A DNA stretch of 64,000 nucleotides, taken from contig OZ059895.1 in the NCBI GenBank assembly GCA_964057225.1, positions 14,375,001 through 14,439,000 of the forward strand, written 5' to 3'. A program made the translations under genes and the position numbers. Below the pieces are notes generated by a model. That model did no database searches and was not told the origin of the DNA. It was given only the letters and a program-made list of their open reading frames with translations. Within the stretch, counting starts at the first letter, position 1; every line of letters starts with the position of its first letter. This document shows, one piece after another, positions 12,858 through 25,284 of this stretch. This DNA is from Auanema rhodensis. Taxonomy: Eukaryota; Nematoda; Chromadorea; Rhabditida; Rhabditidae.

Positions 12858-12956
12858 TCATGTTGCTCTCCAGTGGAGAGCGTTCCAAAATTTAATTCGA
12901 ACACAGAATGTTTCTGGTTGAATCAGGAAAGTACCTCAAACTTGGGTAATTAAACC
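12858..12956 (-). ncRNA. sls-1: SL1 spliced leader RNA, copy 5
   Basis: Leader at 12935-12956; body, Sm site and hairpin as in copy 1. Rightmost copy, so the first in transcriptional direction. The upstream flank is of the copy 3 class. Confidence 0.96.
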
Positions 12957-14504
12957 GAAGATGCAGTGTCACCTCCCAGTGCCGTCAATGTAGGCGCCGT
13001 ATCCCATTGGGGTGCTGTGTCTGTCTTTAACCCACATAGAGATTGCCTCTCTTCCCCAGACAGAGACTGTCTGAATTATATGCTCAGCTATCTCGACCAA
13101 AATATTATATAATATTTAAAATGAACATCTATCTGCTCAATTTCTATGATCCTGAGCAACTTAGAACTTAAATTTGTGGGCAAACCTCCAATAACTAATA
13201 AAGATCGAATTTTCTAATTAACTTTGCTCTTTATCAATATTTTCAAGAACTCTTGAACTGCATTAATTTCGAAAATATTTAAAGAAAATGTCAAATTAGT
13301 TGAGTAGAATGGTTTTATTATAAATTAAAGTTAAATATATGCATTAATTATTATATTATTTACATATACATGTATAATATTTATATTTTCTTAATCATTT
13401 TCTTTTATCTTTTCTTCTTTTTTTTTCGTTTTTTTGATAATAAAATTAGTCTATTGCCTAAAAGCTATAAATGGTCATGTTCCCACGGTTTTTTTATCAA
13501 AACGAACAGCCATTTAAAAGAAAAAAAATAAATAAAGAAATCGGGAATATCTATTGCTAGATGTATAAACTGGACCAGTTTCGTTTCAATGATAAGCCCT
13601 GATGATGCTGTTGGAACATAACATCCTGGGAGGATTTTATCTTTCAGGTAGGTCCCGTAACGAAGAAACGTTTGCTTTGAAAATGAGAGATGGTCGTCGA
13701 CGGTCTGAGCCAGTATAGAAGAAGCTATAAGCACTGATAATAGAAGAAGTAAAGTACAAATTCATAGAAAACATTGAAGAACTTAACTATATGATATAAA
13801 TAAAAATATTGTGGAAAAATGAGAAAAAGTTTTCAATTTAAGATCAAAGAATAGCCGAAATAGGCTAACTAATCATTATAAAGGTCAGAGCTTGAGGAAG
13901 AATACAGGAGTAGCTAGTTGCTACTGTTCAAAATGGTCTGTTGTTCGTTCATCTAATGTCTTCGAGTTCATTTGTTCAGGGCTAATATATAACGTTGAGT
14001 AGGGCCATTAGCTCTTATCGAATTGTCGTCATCTTTTTGGAGCTTTTTGAATAGAAATACGATGAATAAGATGAGATGAGAGACGAAGTTAAAGCATTTA
14101 TATAATTTAAAAAAAATAAAAATAAGTTATACTATACGTATAGTTAGAGTATAAGAAAGTGCATAAGTGAAATGGACGAGAAAAAAAAACTTTTTTAACC
14201 CAAAAAGATGATAAGAATTGGGATTGATTAGGCTTTTTCAATCAATGAACTTATATATGGCCATCATAAATTAAAATATATATTTTTTCATTTTCTCTCA
14301 CCTTTTACATCTTCAAAAATCTTTTTTTTAATTATTTAAAAGAATAATTTCTTATCTTAGATTTGATATTTTTGAAAAAAAATATATATAAACAAGCTCA
14401 TATTCACATATCTAACTCTGCTTATATCATATAGTTAATATAGAAGGAGAACCCTTTTACGAACATATAAATAGCATAATTAAGAGATAATTTTAATAAA
14501 ATGT

Positions 14505-14530
14505 GAAGAAGAAGAAGAAGAAGAAGAAGG
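14505..14530. repeat. GAA triplet microsatellite
   Basis: Eight or so uninterrupted GAA units on the + strand, close to where strand composition changes from purine-rich to pyrimidine-rich. Confidence 0.85.
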
Positions 14531-17500
14531 TGTTCCGTTTTCATCTCACTTCGACTTAACTCACTCTTATTCCAAGCAGCATCTCTTGCTTGTCTCGTCG
14601 GCTGTCAGCAGTCTTATAATTTCTTGCCGTCGGTTGTCTTTCATCTTATAATATACGGTGGTTAGGCTTTCTGCCTGATGGGACCTCCGTACTGACGTTA
14701 GAAGTCAATAAAGAAAACGATAGGAAGATGGAGCTGACTTCTGCTTCTCATCTTTTATTCAACTTCTAGCCTTCACTATCAACTTCTGATTCATTATTTT
14801 TGAATCAATTACTATATTAACTATATAATTAGTTAGTTTTTTTCTTTTAATTTAGATTATATCAATGAGATAATTTAGTTATTCCTTTTTCAAAATATCA
14901 CATGTATGTATCTAAGCTGTGTCAGCATGATATGCTTCAACTCTTTCTCTCTCTCTTTCCTTTTTTTGCTCCAAAAAACTGATTTTTCTTTCTTTTATAT
15001 TTATGTTTTCTCAGTATTTCTATTCTATAATCTAACATCCGGATGTAACCATACATCTGCCTGGTACACACCATCATAATCTTATTTCATGAATCCAACA
15101 ATCCTTTGCTCACTCACATCTCACTCATTTCAACCTGCTTTTCCCTACATTCTCTGTCTTCTTTCATAGATTTTCAAGCTACAACTACTAAAGTAAATCA
15201 TTGTATTCATGTTAGAAACACAACATCATGACGCTCCCCCCCAACCCTTCCCATTTCTCCCTCAGTTCTCTTTCATTCTCTCTCTCTTTTTCTTCATTTC
15301 CTTTCTACTCCCTCAATTGCTTAATATCCCCCCCCCCAATGGATTGTATGTTGTTGCTTGTCCTTGCATCGTCTTGACGACTACCGTTTCAAGTCATCTG
15401 CAAATCTTCAGTAATCATGTAAAGTATCACGTCTACCATCTGCGCATACGTCATCTGGAGTCCACGGACGTTCGTCGGCAACGTTTCCGTCAGCTTGTTT
15501 ACGAGTCTTTTACGATCGTCAATCGAGACCATAATTATGAATCGTTGTACTTGCTTGAACTCTTGCAGAATACAGAAGATAGAGCGAGAGATAGAGAGAG
15601 AGAGCATGCATATCCTTCTCCTGTTATCTTATGACTTTCTCCTCTCTCTCTCATCTCCTCTCTCTTTCCCTCTCTCTCTCTCTATCTCTCTCTCTCTTAC
15701 CAGTTATGAATCCAGACTCAAAATACATAATGATCACAGCTGATATAGCCATCTGAACTACTCTACTATCCTCGCTCTTCCTTATATGTCGGACAGTTGT
15801 AAAACAATCCGTAATTATACATATAATAAAAAAATTTTATTATACAGTAATTATAATGTTTTTAATAATTTTTTTCGAAAATTGTCTCATAATGATAGGA
15901 TAAGACAGGTTGAACACCGGCACCCGATTGTCGGAACTATCTCACTAAAGCTCATTAATTTTCAGCATAACAACAATATGAGCTTAACTACCTATTAAAA
16001 GAAAATAAAAGAAAATATTTTCATTAAAAACATCGATAACTTATAAGATTTAATGAAGTTAGCCATGCTACATCATACATGTCTCATTAACTATATGAAT
16101 TCAACTGATGTGACATGTCTGCTGTTATGAAGAAGCAGCTTCAAGCTTCATGCGTATGTTGAGTTCTTCCCTCGATTTCACATAATATCACATATTATAT
16201 GTTTAACTTAAAGGTGTTTTTTACACATAATAACGGAAAAATACAGGGACGAAAAAAAGATTTTTTTCTAATTTATTGCCACATACACATATATCTCACA
16301 CTTTTTTTTTCTTTTTCAACTTGGCGGCCAACTTAAAAGGAAACGAGGACGATACTTAACACCTGCCACTATAAAGAACATCCCAAGAATTTTTCAACAG
16401 GCCACACATATAGCTCTTGCACCTAATCCAGAACGAATCTCATTTTTTGCGGATAAAAATGAAAAATTGTGAAGAAACAGCTGATGACCTAGCATGGTAT
16501 GCTAGCTGTAGCTAGCAGCTATCACGATATGCTAGTGAGTATATGAAGAATTCAGAGAGAAAATAGAGAGCTGTATCTCAGATAGAACGAACTGTTCATC
16601 TTCAAATCATAAAATCTCTCTTTACTCCTTTCGTTTCAATGTCTCTCTCTCTTTTCTCTCTCATATTTTCAGATTCTCTCTAACTCTTTTTCCCTCTATC
16701 TTTCCAGCCTCGAACATTTACTCTTAATCGCCTCTTCAACGTCTTCTTCTTTCTTCCATCTTGATTTATACTCTGCTTTCCCGAACAGGTTCATTCCACA
16801 AGACAGCCACTTTTCTTCGACTCTTTCATCTTGCCGCCTCGCTCTGCAGTCATCTATAGCCTTCCGTCCTCTCTTCATCAGGCTACTATCAAACTAACTC
16901 CGAGAGTTCTCTCTCTCTTTCTTTCTGTCTCTTATCTCTTCTACTCTCTCTATCAGATGTCTGCCCACTTCCAAATCAGTCGCTTTTGGCTTATTTCCAA
17001 ATTAATTTCTCATTTCCTTCATATGAACCTATAGCAGAATCTGATTCACCCCTGTAATAGTTCATTATATCTTACTATCAGGCAGCTCTAAAGCTACTTC
17101 TCATCTACCGTATAAGCAATACTTGATGATCTTTACCTCAAGCATGTCATTCTACTCTTCTACCTTCATGTTTCACTATCATTCAACTTCAATATTCAAA
17201 GATTTAAAGCTTAAAGGCAGTCCACGTGTAGTTGTGACTCAAGTCATATCTGATGTCGTCAAGCTTTCATTCCCGATACTCCAATGTGATTTATCGGCAA
17301 ATTTCGTAAGCAATAATGAGTTTCATCACAAAAACACTAAAAATCTCTCTTTCACTGATTCTTCTGCTGTTCTTACCGTTTTCTCTCCCTCTCTCTCTCT
17401 CTTTCTCTCTTCACACCCCCTTCTTCATCCAACCCTTTCACCTTCTCACTCTCTCTTTATATATATTTTCTCTTTTTCTTTGATTAACAGCTGTGTATTC

Positions 17501-20500
17501 AAGTTTTACTAACTTAAGCATGAATACGTGTGAGCTCATTCAACATCATACCCTTCAATACCAGCTTCAATTTATCAAATCTCATAGCTTTTCTAAGTTA
17601 CATCACACTCACTACTCTGAAAAATCCAATTTTGACCATATTCTACAGTATTCCCTCCATTTTAAGCAAAAATTAATTGAAACGGATTTCCTTTTTTCGC
17701 GTAAATCCGTCCTTGATAGGTTTTCATTTTATTCCATCTACTCATCCAACCTTTTCATCCAATTCTCACACATCTCAATCCTCCTCTTCTCCCCTCCCTC
17801 TCTCTCTCTCTCTCTCTTTGTCAGTTCTACCTCCCTTGTTCCGACCTTCCATCTTCGTGTATTTAGCTCTTGATGACTTTCTTCAAACGATTTTCCCGAA
17901 TCAACCACATAAGGTTTTGCAACAAAAAAAAAAGGAAAACCAGCATTCAAGTTACTGTAGTCGCCCGTAACCTCTTCTTAAGCTGTCGCTTTGATTGATA
18001 ATGATAGTCGAATAACCAATCCTCTCCCATCTTCCTCAACTTCCTCCGCCTCTTTCTTCTTGTCGTTATCTCTTCTATCTTTCAGCTTTTCTATTCAATT
18101 TATCCTATTATTCTTGATTGTCTCTCAATCTGCCATACTATTTCTCTAAACTTTGCTTCCAGCTTCAACTTTATGCTCTAAAATATCTGAAAATCACTCG
18201 TGTTCAGCACTTCATCTACTTATTTTTCTTTTTATCTTCTCGTTTCCGTTTCAGACTTTTCAACTGTTACACCTGATATCCAGGTGCTATGAGTAAAAGG
18301 ATTTCCTCATTAACTATATTTAACTATATTCTACTTCTATATATAGCATAATACCATATAGTTTATATTTATTTTATATTTCACCCTTTTTCAATGATAA
18401 TTTCTTGTCTTCCTTTTCTTCTTCGTCTTCATCTATTTCGTGGTCTTGTCTCATCCTTATATCATCTTTTACTTATATTATATGGTTATCTAGCTCTATA
18501 GCTAACTATGTATATCCATTTACAACACTACTATCTGACAATCGTTTCTATCACCTTTCAATGCTTCTCCTTCTTCGTCAAGCTACATCAGTCAAACACA
18601 TCCTCATGTTGAATCCAGCTGTGTACATTCGTATAACCCCCCACAGTGGGTGTCCAATCACTTCAATGAAAGCTTTGAACGGCAGAAATAACCAAAGACA
18701 TATGAAGAAGAGAAAGAAGACGAACAAGAAGATGAAGATGCTAACGCTGCAAACTATTGTCTGAGCGCTACCTGACTGTCTGACCCGCCTGCCTGTCTGG
18801 CTTGCCTAACTACCATGACGATCGTAATCTGCATGTATTATTGGTATTCAGATGACATTGACTACATAAGAACAAGACAATATCACCGGAATATACGATG
18901 TATGTTGTTGTTGTTGTTCTAACAAATGCCCACAATCGTCATCCTGATGAAGCCTGACGAGCTGGAAAATCAGAAAATTTCTCGAGAAAGCAGCCTTAAT
19001 CATGAAATGAATAAGCTTTTGCATAACTAACTATCATATTCATACCATATAGTAAACCAATAAAACCTCCATTCCCCATTCTTCTTTACTCTTTTCCTCA
19101 GTTTGTGCCTTAACCTCGCCCTTGGTATCGTTCCATACAAATTCAAATCATCGCCAATCACCCGTAGCGCCAATTGCGGCTTGGGATCTTGTTCGTTTCT
19201 GTTGTCTCCAGAGCCAGGCTAGGTTGGCTACTATACGTTCCTTATAGCCATCAGACAGCACCATCTGAAATCCATCTGTACTACATACCACACTTCTTTA
19301 GAAATTTGTGTTTTTGTCATTAAAATCATTATGAATTGCCTGTCTCATCATGAAGATGTTCAATATTTTGGTAATTCCGTCCCCTCCTTCTTTCTCTGAT
19401 CCTTCATATGTAACTCTAAATCAAAAATAGAGTGTAAACCTACTTTTAACTATAACATTTTGATGATGATAATTAGTAGACAAGTAATATTCCATTAACT
19501 ATAATTTATAGTTAACTAACCTATTCATATAATCAGATTTATGATTCTTCCTTCACTTTTCAAAAGCTTTTATTAACCTACAAGTCATCTAGTAGCCTTA
19601 TGCTCATCCATCGTCTGTCTGTCTCTCTGTCTGTCTCTCTGTCTTCTATACAGTCAAATACAAGCATGTGCTTGTAAAATATCTACATGACACATATATT
19701 CTTCTTCTTCTTTCTTATTTATATTCACATAAATAATCTTAAATGTTTGTTTACCGTAATCTATGATTCAAAATCTGAATGAACAAGTTACTAGTTGGCT
19801 GGTTCATATCAAGTTCAAACGAAATAGTCTAATGAGTCACGTGTATGACGCAATATTTCCGTGAGATTTCGTTCAAATTTCATTTTCAACCTGCTAATTG
19901 CACGAATCGGTTGGTTGTCACATATTACTTAGATCACTATTTTGCTTTTCAATTAATCTTAATTAAATATAAATAGTTAAAGAATACACTGAAAAATGAA
20001 AAATAATGCTCGTAATGCTCTTAATGCTCAAAATCCCACATTTCTGAAATGCTTTAAACTGATCGAAATATTTTGACATTTCGTTCTGTGTCATTTACAC
20101 GTAGAAACATAGAATTCTCGAAATCCAATGAGCAATTTACCTGTTTCTGAGGATTTATAACATCGTTTAGCTGTTTTATGGACCAACAGGGAGCAGGTTG
20201 GCCATTCACGAATTCATATCATGTCGTATCTTCTCATCCTTAATCGCTCATTATGTATCAGGCTAATGCTAGTTTGAATGAGAAATTAGAGTTTAATGGA
20301 GTATAATAGTAAATTAGAGAGGAATAGAGAAATAAAGAAAAATAAAAAGGTAAATTAGTTCTTGAACATGAAGTATTAAGCTCTAAGATGATACATTGGT
20401 CAGCTGGTTCAACAAATTTTATTTTATTTTCATTTGAATTATCTCATTGCTCATATAAACAGATAAACACGAATAGAATTATCAAAACTCTCTCTCTCTC

Positions 20501-21323
20501 TCCCTCTCCCTCTCCCTCTCTTTTTCCTGGTCCACACATCACCCCTTTTCTTTGCCTCTCTGTCAATGTTCCCTGCAATGCTCTGACTCTACAGCTCCAA
20601 CAGGTACTGCTGCTCCGAGCAGCTGATCGGCATTTCTAACAATTTAATTGAAATCGTTAAAAAACTTGTCAGACTACATCCAGAACTTGGAACCAATTCT
20701 TCAGTATCTTGACATCCGACATTCGTTTTTCAACGTTCGTCGTTTCTCTTTGAGCAAGCCCACCGTGAAAAGAAAAATGTATTTGCATCTGCCCCCACCC
20801 CTCAACCTCCTTCCTCCACTTCTTTAATTGTAAATTCCGTGTCTAAATCATATTCCCTCTCTTATGCCTTCTTTCCCTCTATTTGTCTCTCTCTCACTCG
20901 CCTTCTTCGTAAATTGGAAGCAAGATAGTGAGAAATAGAAGAGAGAAAGAGAATGAAAAGGAGTTTGTGTAGAAAACTTAAAAGAGAAAGAGAAATAGTT
21001 CCATATGGATCTAACTATACGGATGGTCAAAATGATGTTTTGTGAACTTTGACGAGAAAAAAACCTCTTTATGAGCTGTAATTCGTAAAGAATGTGTTAG
21101 TTTAAGTAAGTTAGCCTATACATGTGGTCTTATATGAAAATTAGAAGAAAACCATCTGATTTATTATGAAAATATCTCTCAAACTTTCATTTTTTCAATC
21201 AAAAAACACACATAAACATCTTGGTGACACTTCAACACACAATGACAAAGCTGTCACACAGTTCACAGGTGTATCAACTAACTTGAAGTCGAAATGAAAG
21301 CATCTGGAGAATGCTGAATCCGG

Positions 21324-21329
<6 letters not shown>

Positions 21330-21372
<43 letters not shown>

Positions 21373-21384
21373 TAGAGAGAGAGA
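21330..21384. repeat. GA microsatellite
   Basis: About 50 nt of GA repeat. It is an exception in a region where the + strand repeats are otherwise CT. Confidence 0.9.
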
Positions 21385-22166
21385 CAATGGTAATCTAAAC
21401 AGATGAGTAAGGAAAACCAACATGGCTTTTCCTTACTCATTGCTTTCAATACCATCTATCTTCTAACTTTTTGGATTAATGAAGATGAGCAAAATCTTAG
21501 GCTCTACCGTAATATACCAACATTCTTCTACTAAATATCGTGCTTTTCCTTCAATTCTTTAATGAATTAGGAGAATATTGTAACGTCTTGTTGTCAACGA
21601 TGACCAGTTTGTCAACTATGTTCCTTTTCAAATCGTTCATTGCCTCATCGTATATCTTCTTTATTGCTTTTCTTTTTAACCAGGTGAGAGCAGTTCTCGA
21701 ACTTGACCGAACAAGCTCTTTCATCTCGCCGACATCTCTTAGCTTATCTTAACTAAACTCTGATTCACAGCTTCATTTCATTCCAAGAGAGGATTTTTCT
21801 AATCAGACCGATAGTTCTCAAACGTATTTCTTCACATCCTCATCATGATTTTCACTCTCATAATCTAACTGACACATTACTATACCTGACACCTTAAAAT
21901 CCAATTCCATCACTTCTTTTCTTCCTTTTTTTAACTTTTTTTCTCAAAAAAAAAGTTTTTATTTTCCTAATTCATTTATTCGTAGCTCATCTTCTCATCA
22001 TTACTCATCATCCAATCCATATGCGGTCGTCTGTATACGTCTTCAGCGGCAAAAGCATCTCCTTCGTCCTCCTCCTCTCCCACTACCTCTGTCTGTGTCA
22101 TCAGCATCAATCCTCATCAAATCATAAGCTTTTCTTTAATAAAGTTCATTCTTTTTCATTTCAAAC

Positions 22167-22250
22167 ATACGTCTCCCTCTCTCTCTCTCTCTCTCCTCCT
22201 CCTCTCTCTCTCTCTCTCTCTCTCTCCCTCTCTCTCTTTCTTTTTTTTCT
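22167..22250. repeat. CT microsatellite
   Basis: About 80 nt of CT repeat with CCTCCTCC and T-rich interruptions. Confidence 0.9.
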
Positions 22251-25229
22251 CTCTCTTTATCTAAATTCACGAGTCAAAAGCCAAGTGATGCAAGTGCTAA
22301 GAAGAGATATTCATCAACTTCTTCTTCGACAGCTCCAAAATTTCAGATTAAAAGCAGATGCTTCTAGATTATTTCCTCTCAATCTCACGCAAAACATTGT
22401 GAATTTTGATTTTTTCCTTTGAACCTTCGTTATTTTCTCATTTATTTTATGATTATTATTATAATATTTCAACTATTATTTCTTATTTCTTACAATTTCT
22501 TACAAGTTTCAAACTATTTTAGCTTTTGCTACCTTTTCTCTCCCAATTCGTACAAATGATTTCCATCCTTATTCAGAAGTTTCTTCTACAATTTTTCGAA
22601 ATTCACAGTATCGCTTTGCCATTCCGAACGAAAAACCTTTATTGACTTTTCCTCCGATTGATATACTACCGTAATCTGTGTGAACGGCTTTTCATCAGCT
22701 CGTTTTCCAATGTTGCCGTCTGGTTGGAGGAAATAGTCATCCTCCTTCCTCAGATTGAAAGAACTTCAGATTGATTTCGAGTGATTCAGAACATCTCCTC
22801 CCTATTCTCTCTCTACACCCCCACCCCCCCCCCCTCTCTCTCTCCCTCTCTCTCTCTCTCTGTCTTTCATTTTGAGACTTTGTGTCATTCAAATAGAAGA
22901 AAAGAAATTCAGATCATAAGAAGAAGGAGAACAACGACTTTGACGAGGAACAAGGAAAACTAGACGATAAGACCAAAATCGGAAAGTTTCGTTGTCGTCG
23001 TTCCGCTGTTGGTTACGGTCGTATAGCAAATAGACATAGATACCGTATCTGAAGTGAAAACCTGTAACAAGCCAAATGAATCGAGAAATGGACCAACAAT
23101 GTTGAATTGGACCTCAACTCGGTGTGATATACACTTCCCTATGTAGTTTTCAACCATTAAGCTTGTATCATAGCTAACCTGCGTCATATGATATCAGATG
23201 ATTCTATTAGTTTTGAGCAGATTTGCATCATAAATCACTGAGCTCCACCTCATTTGTTCTCATTCAGGAGGCGACGAAAATTCAAAACCAAACGAGATGG
23301 AAAGCCCGATTTGAATTGGTGAACTGTCGTTCATCTAAATAGCAAAGTATCCTTAAATGCTTTACTTAATTCAGAAGAAGGCTGTCGATAAACTGCTCTT
23401 TAACTGTCATTTTTGATCCAATTTAGATAACTTATAATGTGTCGACAACAAGCGGCCGCCTTTTATCTCTGGCGCCTACCTCATTACTACTTCATCCAGA
23501 CGATGATGTGTTCGCCGTTCAGTTGTCCATTTTCTAACACTTGGCTCGAACACTGTCTCGTCGTGATCTTCATCATCTTCACCTTCTCGCTTCTCTCACA
23601 TTCGTCGTTTTAGCTCCTCTCTAGTCTCTGTCGATCAAACAGTCGTAGGGTCTTCGTTTGTCGTCCAAGTGTCTAGCATATCGTTCTTGGTCTTGGTGTT
23701 AGTTCGTACATTCACGCAGAGGTAGCTGGATACGATAATCAGAATACTGACAGACATATTGACGACGATAATCAAAATCATTCAAAAATCTGGGAGAGAA
23801 GATGATGATCTTCGTCTGAATTCTATTGAAATTCGCAGTTCGACACAGAATTCTCTTCATCTGCCTTTGAAGTCATTGTCATCATAGTTGGGCATGTTCT
23901 TCATCGTAATCATGTCCTTATATAGACATATATCAACTGATTAGGAACGTACTGAAAGACATCTGAAGACCCGCACCATTTGAACCTGTCCTTTGATCTT
24001 CGCCGACAGTTTGAATTCACCCATATCTGTATATGTGGCACAGAAAATTGAAACGAAATTTGAATTTCAGCCTCTACAGCTCATCCAAACAGATTTTTGT
24101 TTTTAAAAATCTGAGTCAAACCCTCTAAACGATGTATTCCAAGAGCTGCTGAAATCCAAGCAGAAGTCATGGATCAGCACAAACAGAGGTCGAATGGCAT
24201 GGTGTCCAAGGTAACCTTGGAACGTTAAAGGTCGTCGTCGTCGTCTTTACATAGAATTTCAAACTCCAGATTCTACTTTGAACTATACTTTCCATTACTT
24301 TTTCATTCACTTAATTCACATCTTTAATCTTCTTCCGATTTCTTAAGATCATATTAAGTATGTACTTCAACTTGTAACACAAGATGTACGACTACATTGA
24401 TCCCTTTTTAAGCTTGTCAGTCACCTCATCAGCCTTGTGTTGTGAATGTCTAGTTGAATGAAGCTTGGGCGGCAAGATGAAAGGATAGCCAAGAAGCGCG
24501 ACATTCATAGCCTACGGTAACGAGCTTCCTTCTTCTCATTCCCTTTAACTCCATTCTCTCTTTCTCTCTCTCTCTCTCCCTCTCTCTCAATTTCAAATCC
24601 TATTTCCTGTGGTAGCTCCAGCTTTAACCTTCATCCACTTCCTCAATCTCTTGTAGTCTACCTGATTCTCATCTTATCCACTCTTTCTGATCCCAGCACT
24701 TTGCATTCTGCTTCTGTTCTTACCAACTCTAGTCGGGTCTTCGGACTCAGAGCCAAACCAGCCAGCCAGTCAACCAGCAGCTGCAGCTAGTGTGGTTCTA
24801 GTGCCCGCCCCTCTTGGCTTGTCTATCTTGCCTTGTCTACAACCCCTTTTCTCTTGTATCCATCTTTATGTTTTCTTCCTCTCTGTATTTCTCTGTTTCT
24901 CTCATCTTTCCCTTCACTCTCTCGTCTCTATCTCTCGTTATCTGCCTCCTTTCCAGCCTCCTTTTACTTACTTGCCTGCAGTCCTTCTCGGTCGTCCGTC
25001 CTTCTCTTCCGCTTCAAATTTGCCGTACAGAAAGCTTGATTCGCTCTCCTCCTCCTTTAGTTCCCGTAAAAACCTTTCTAATAACCATTTGAAGCGAAAA
25101 CTCTTGAGAAATCGAGTCTGTAAGCTATTTCAAATATTACCTAATGATCATCATCATGAGAACATCATGAGATATGTTTCCCATTTTATTCAACTTTCAT
25201 CACCCATCAACTCCCCGTTTCTCTCACAC

Positions 25230-25232
25230 TAT

Positions 25233-25283
<51 letters not shown>
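25230..25283. repeat. CT microsatellite
   Basis: About 52 nt of uninterrupted CT dinucleotides on the + strand. Confidence 0.9.

Positions 25284-25284
<1 letters not shown>

Larger units (their letters stand above)
11165..13190. repeat. tandem array carrying five SL1 RNA genes
   Basis: Five copies of a repeat whose common start (ACTATAATTCCC or a one-base variant) lies at about 11261, 11602, 11943, 12432 and 12772, so spacings are 341, 341, 489 and 340 bp. Each copy holds one SL1 RNA gene on the - strand. The longer third interval contains about 150 bp of extra sequence. A further element of roughly 100 bp (containing GAGCAAGTTAGAACT or a close variant) lies at both ends (about 11150-11260 and 13085-13190) and again in the third interval (about 12352-12430). 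No 5S rRNA sequence is in the unit, unlike the 5S-SL1 repeats of C. elegans. Confidence 0.9.

Noticed and set aside
11261-13080. Possible CRISPR-like or satellite array
   Set aside because: The repeats are 341-bp units each containing a complete SL1 RNA gene; a CRISPR array does not fit in a nematode genome.
13465-13734. - strand 89-residue open frame
   Set aside because: No resemblance to a known family, no splice partners and AT-rich flanks; not supported as a gene.
15209-15634. 141-residue + strand open frame
   Set aside because: Pro/Phe/Leu-rich low complexity at the start, CT/GA repeat nearby, no recognisable domain.
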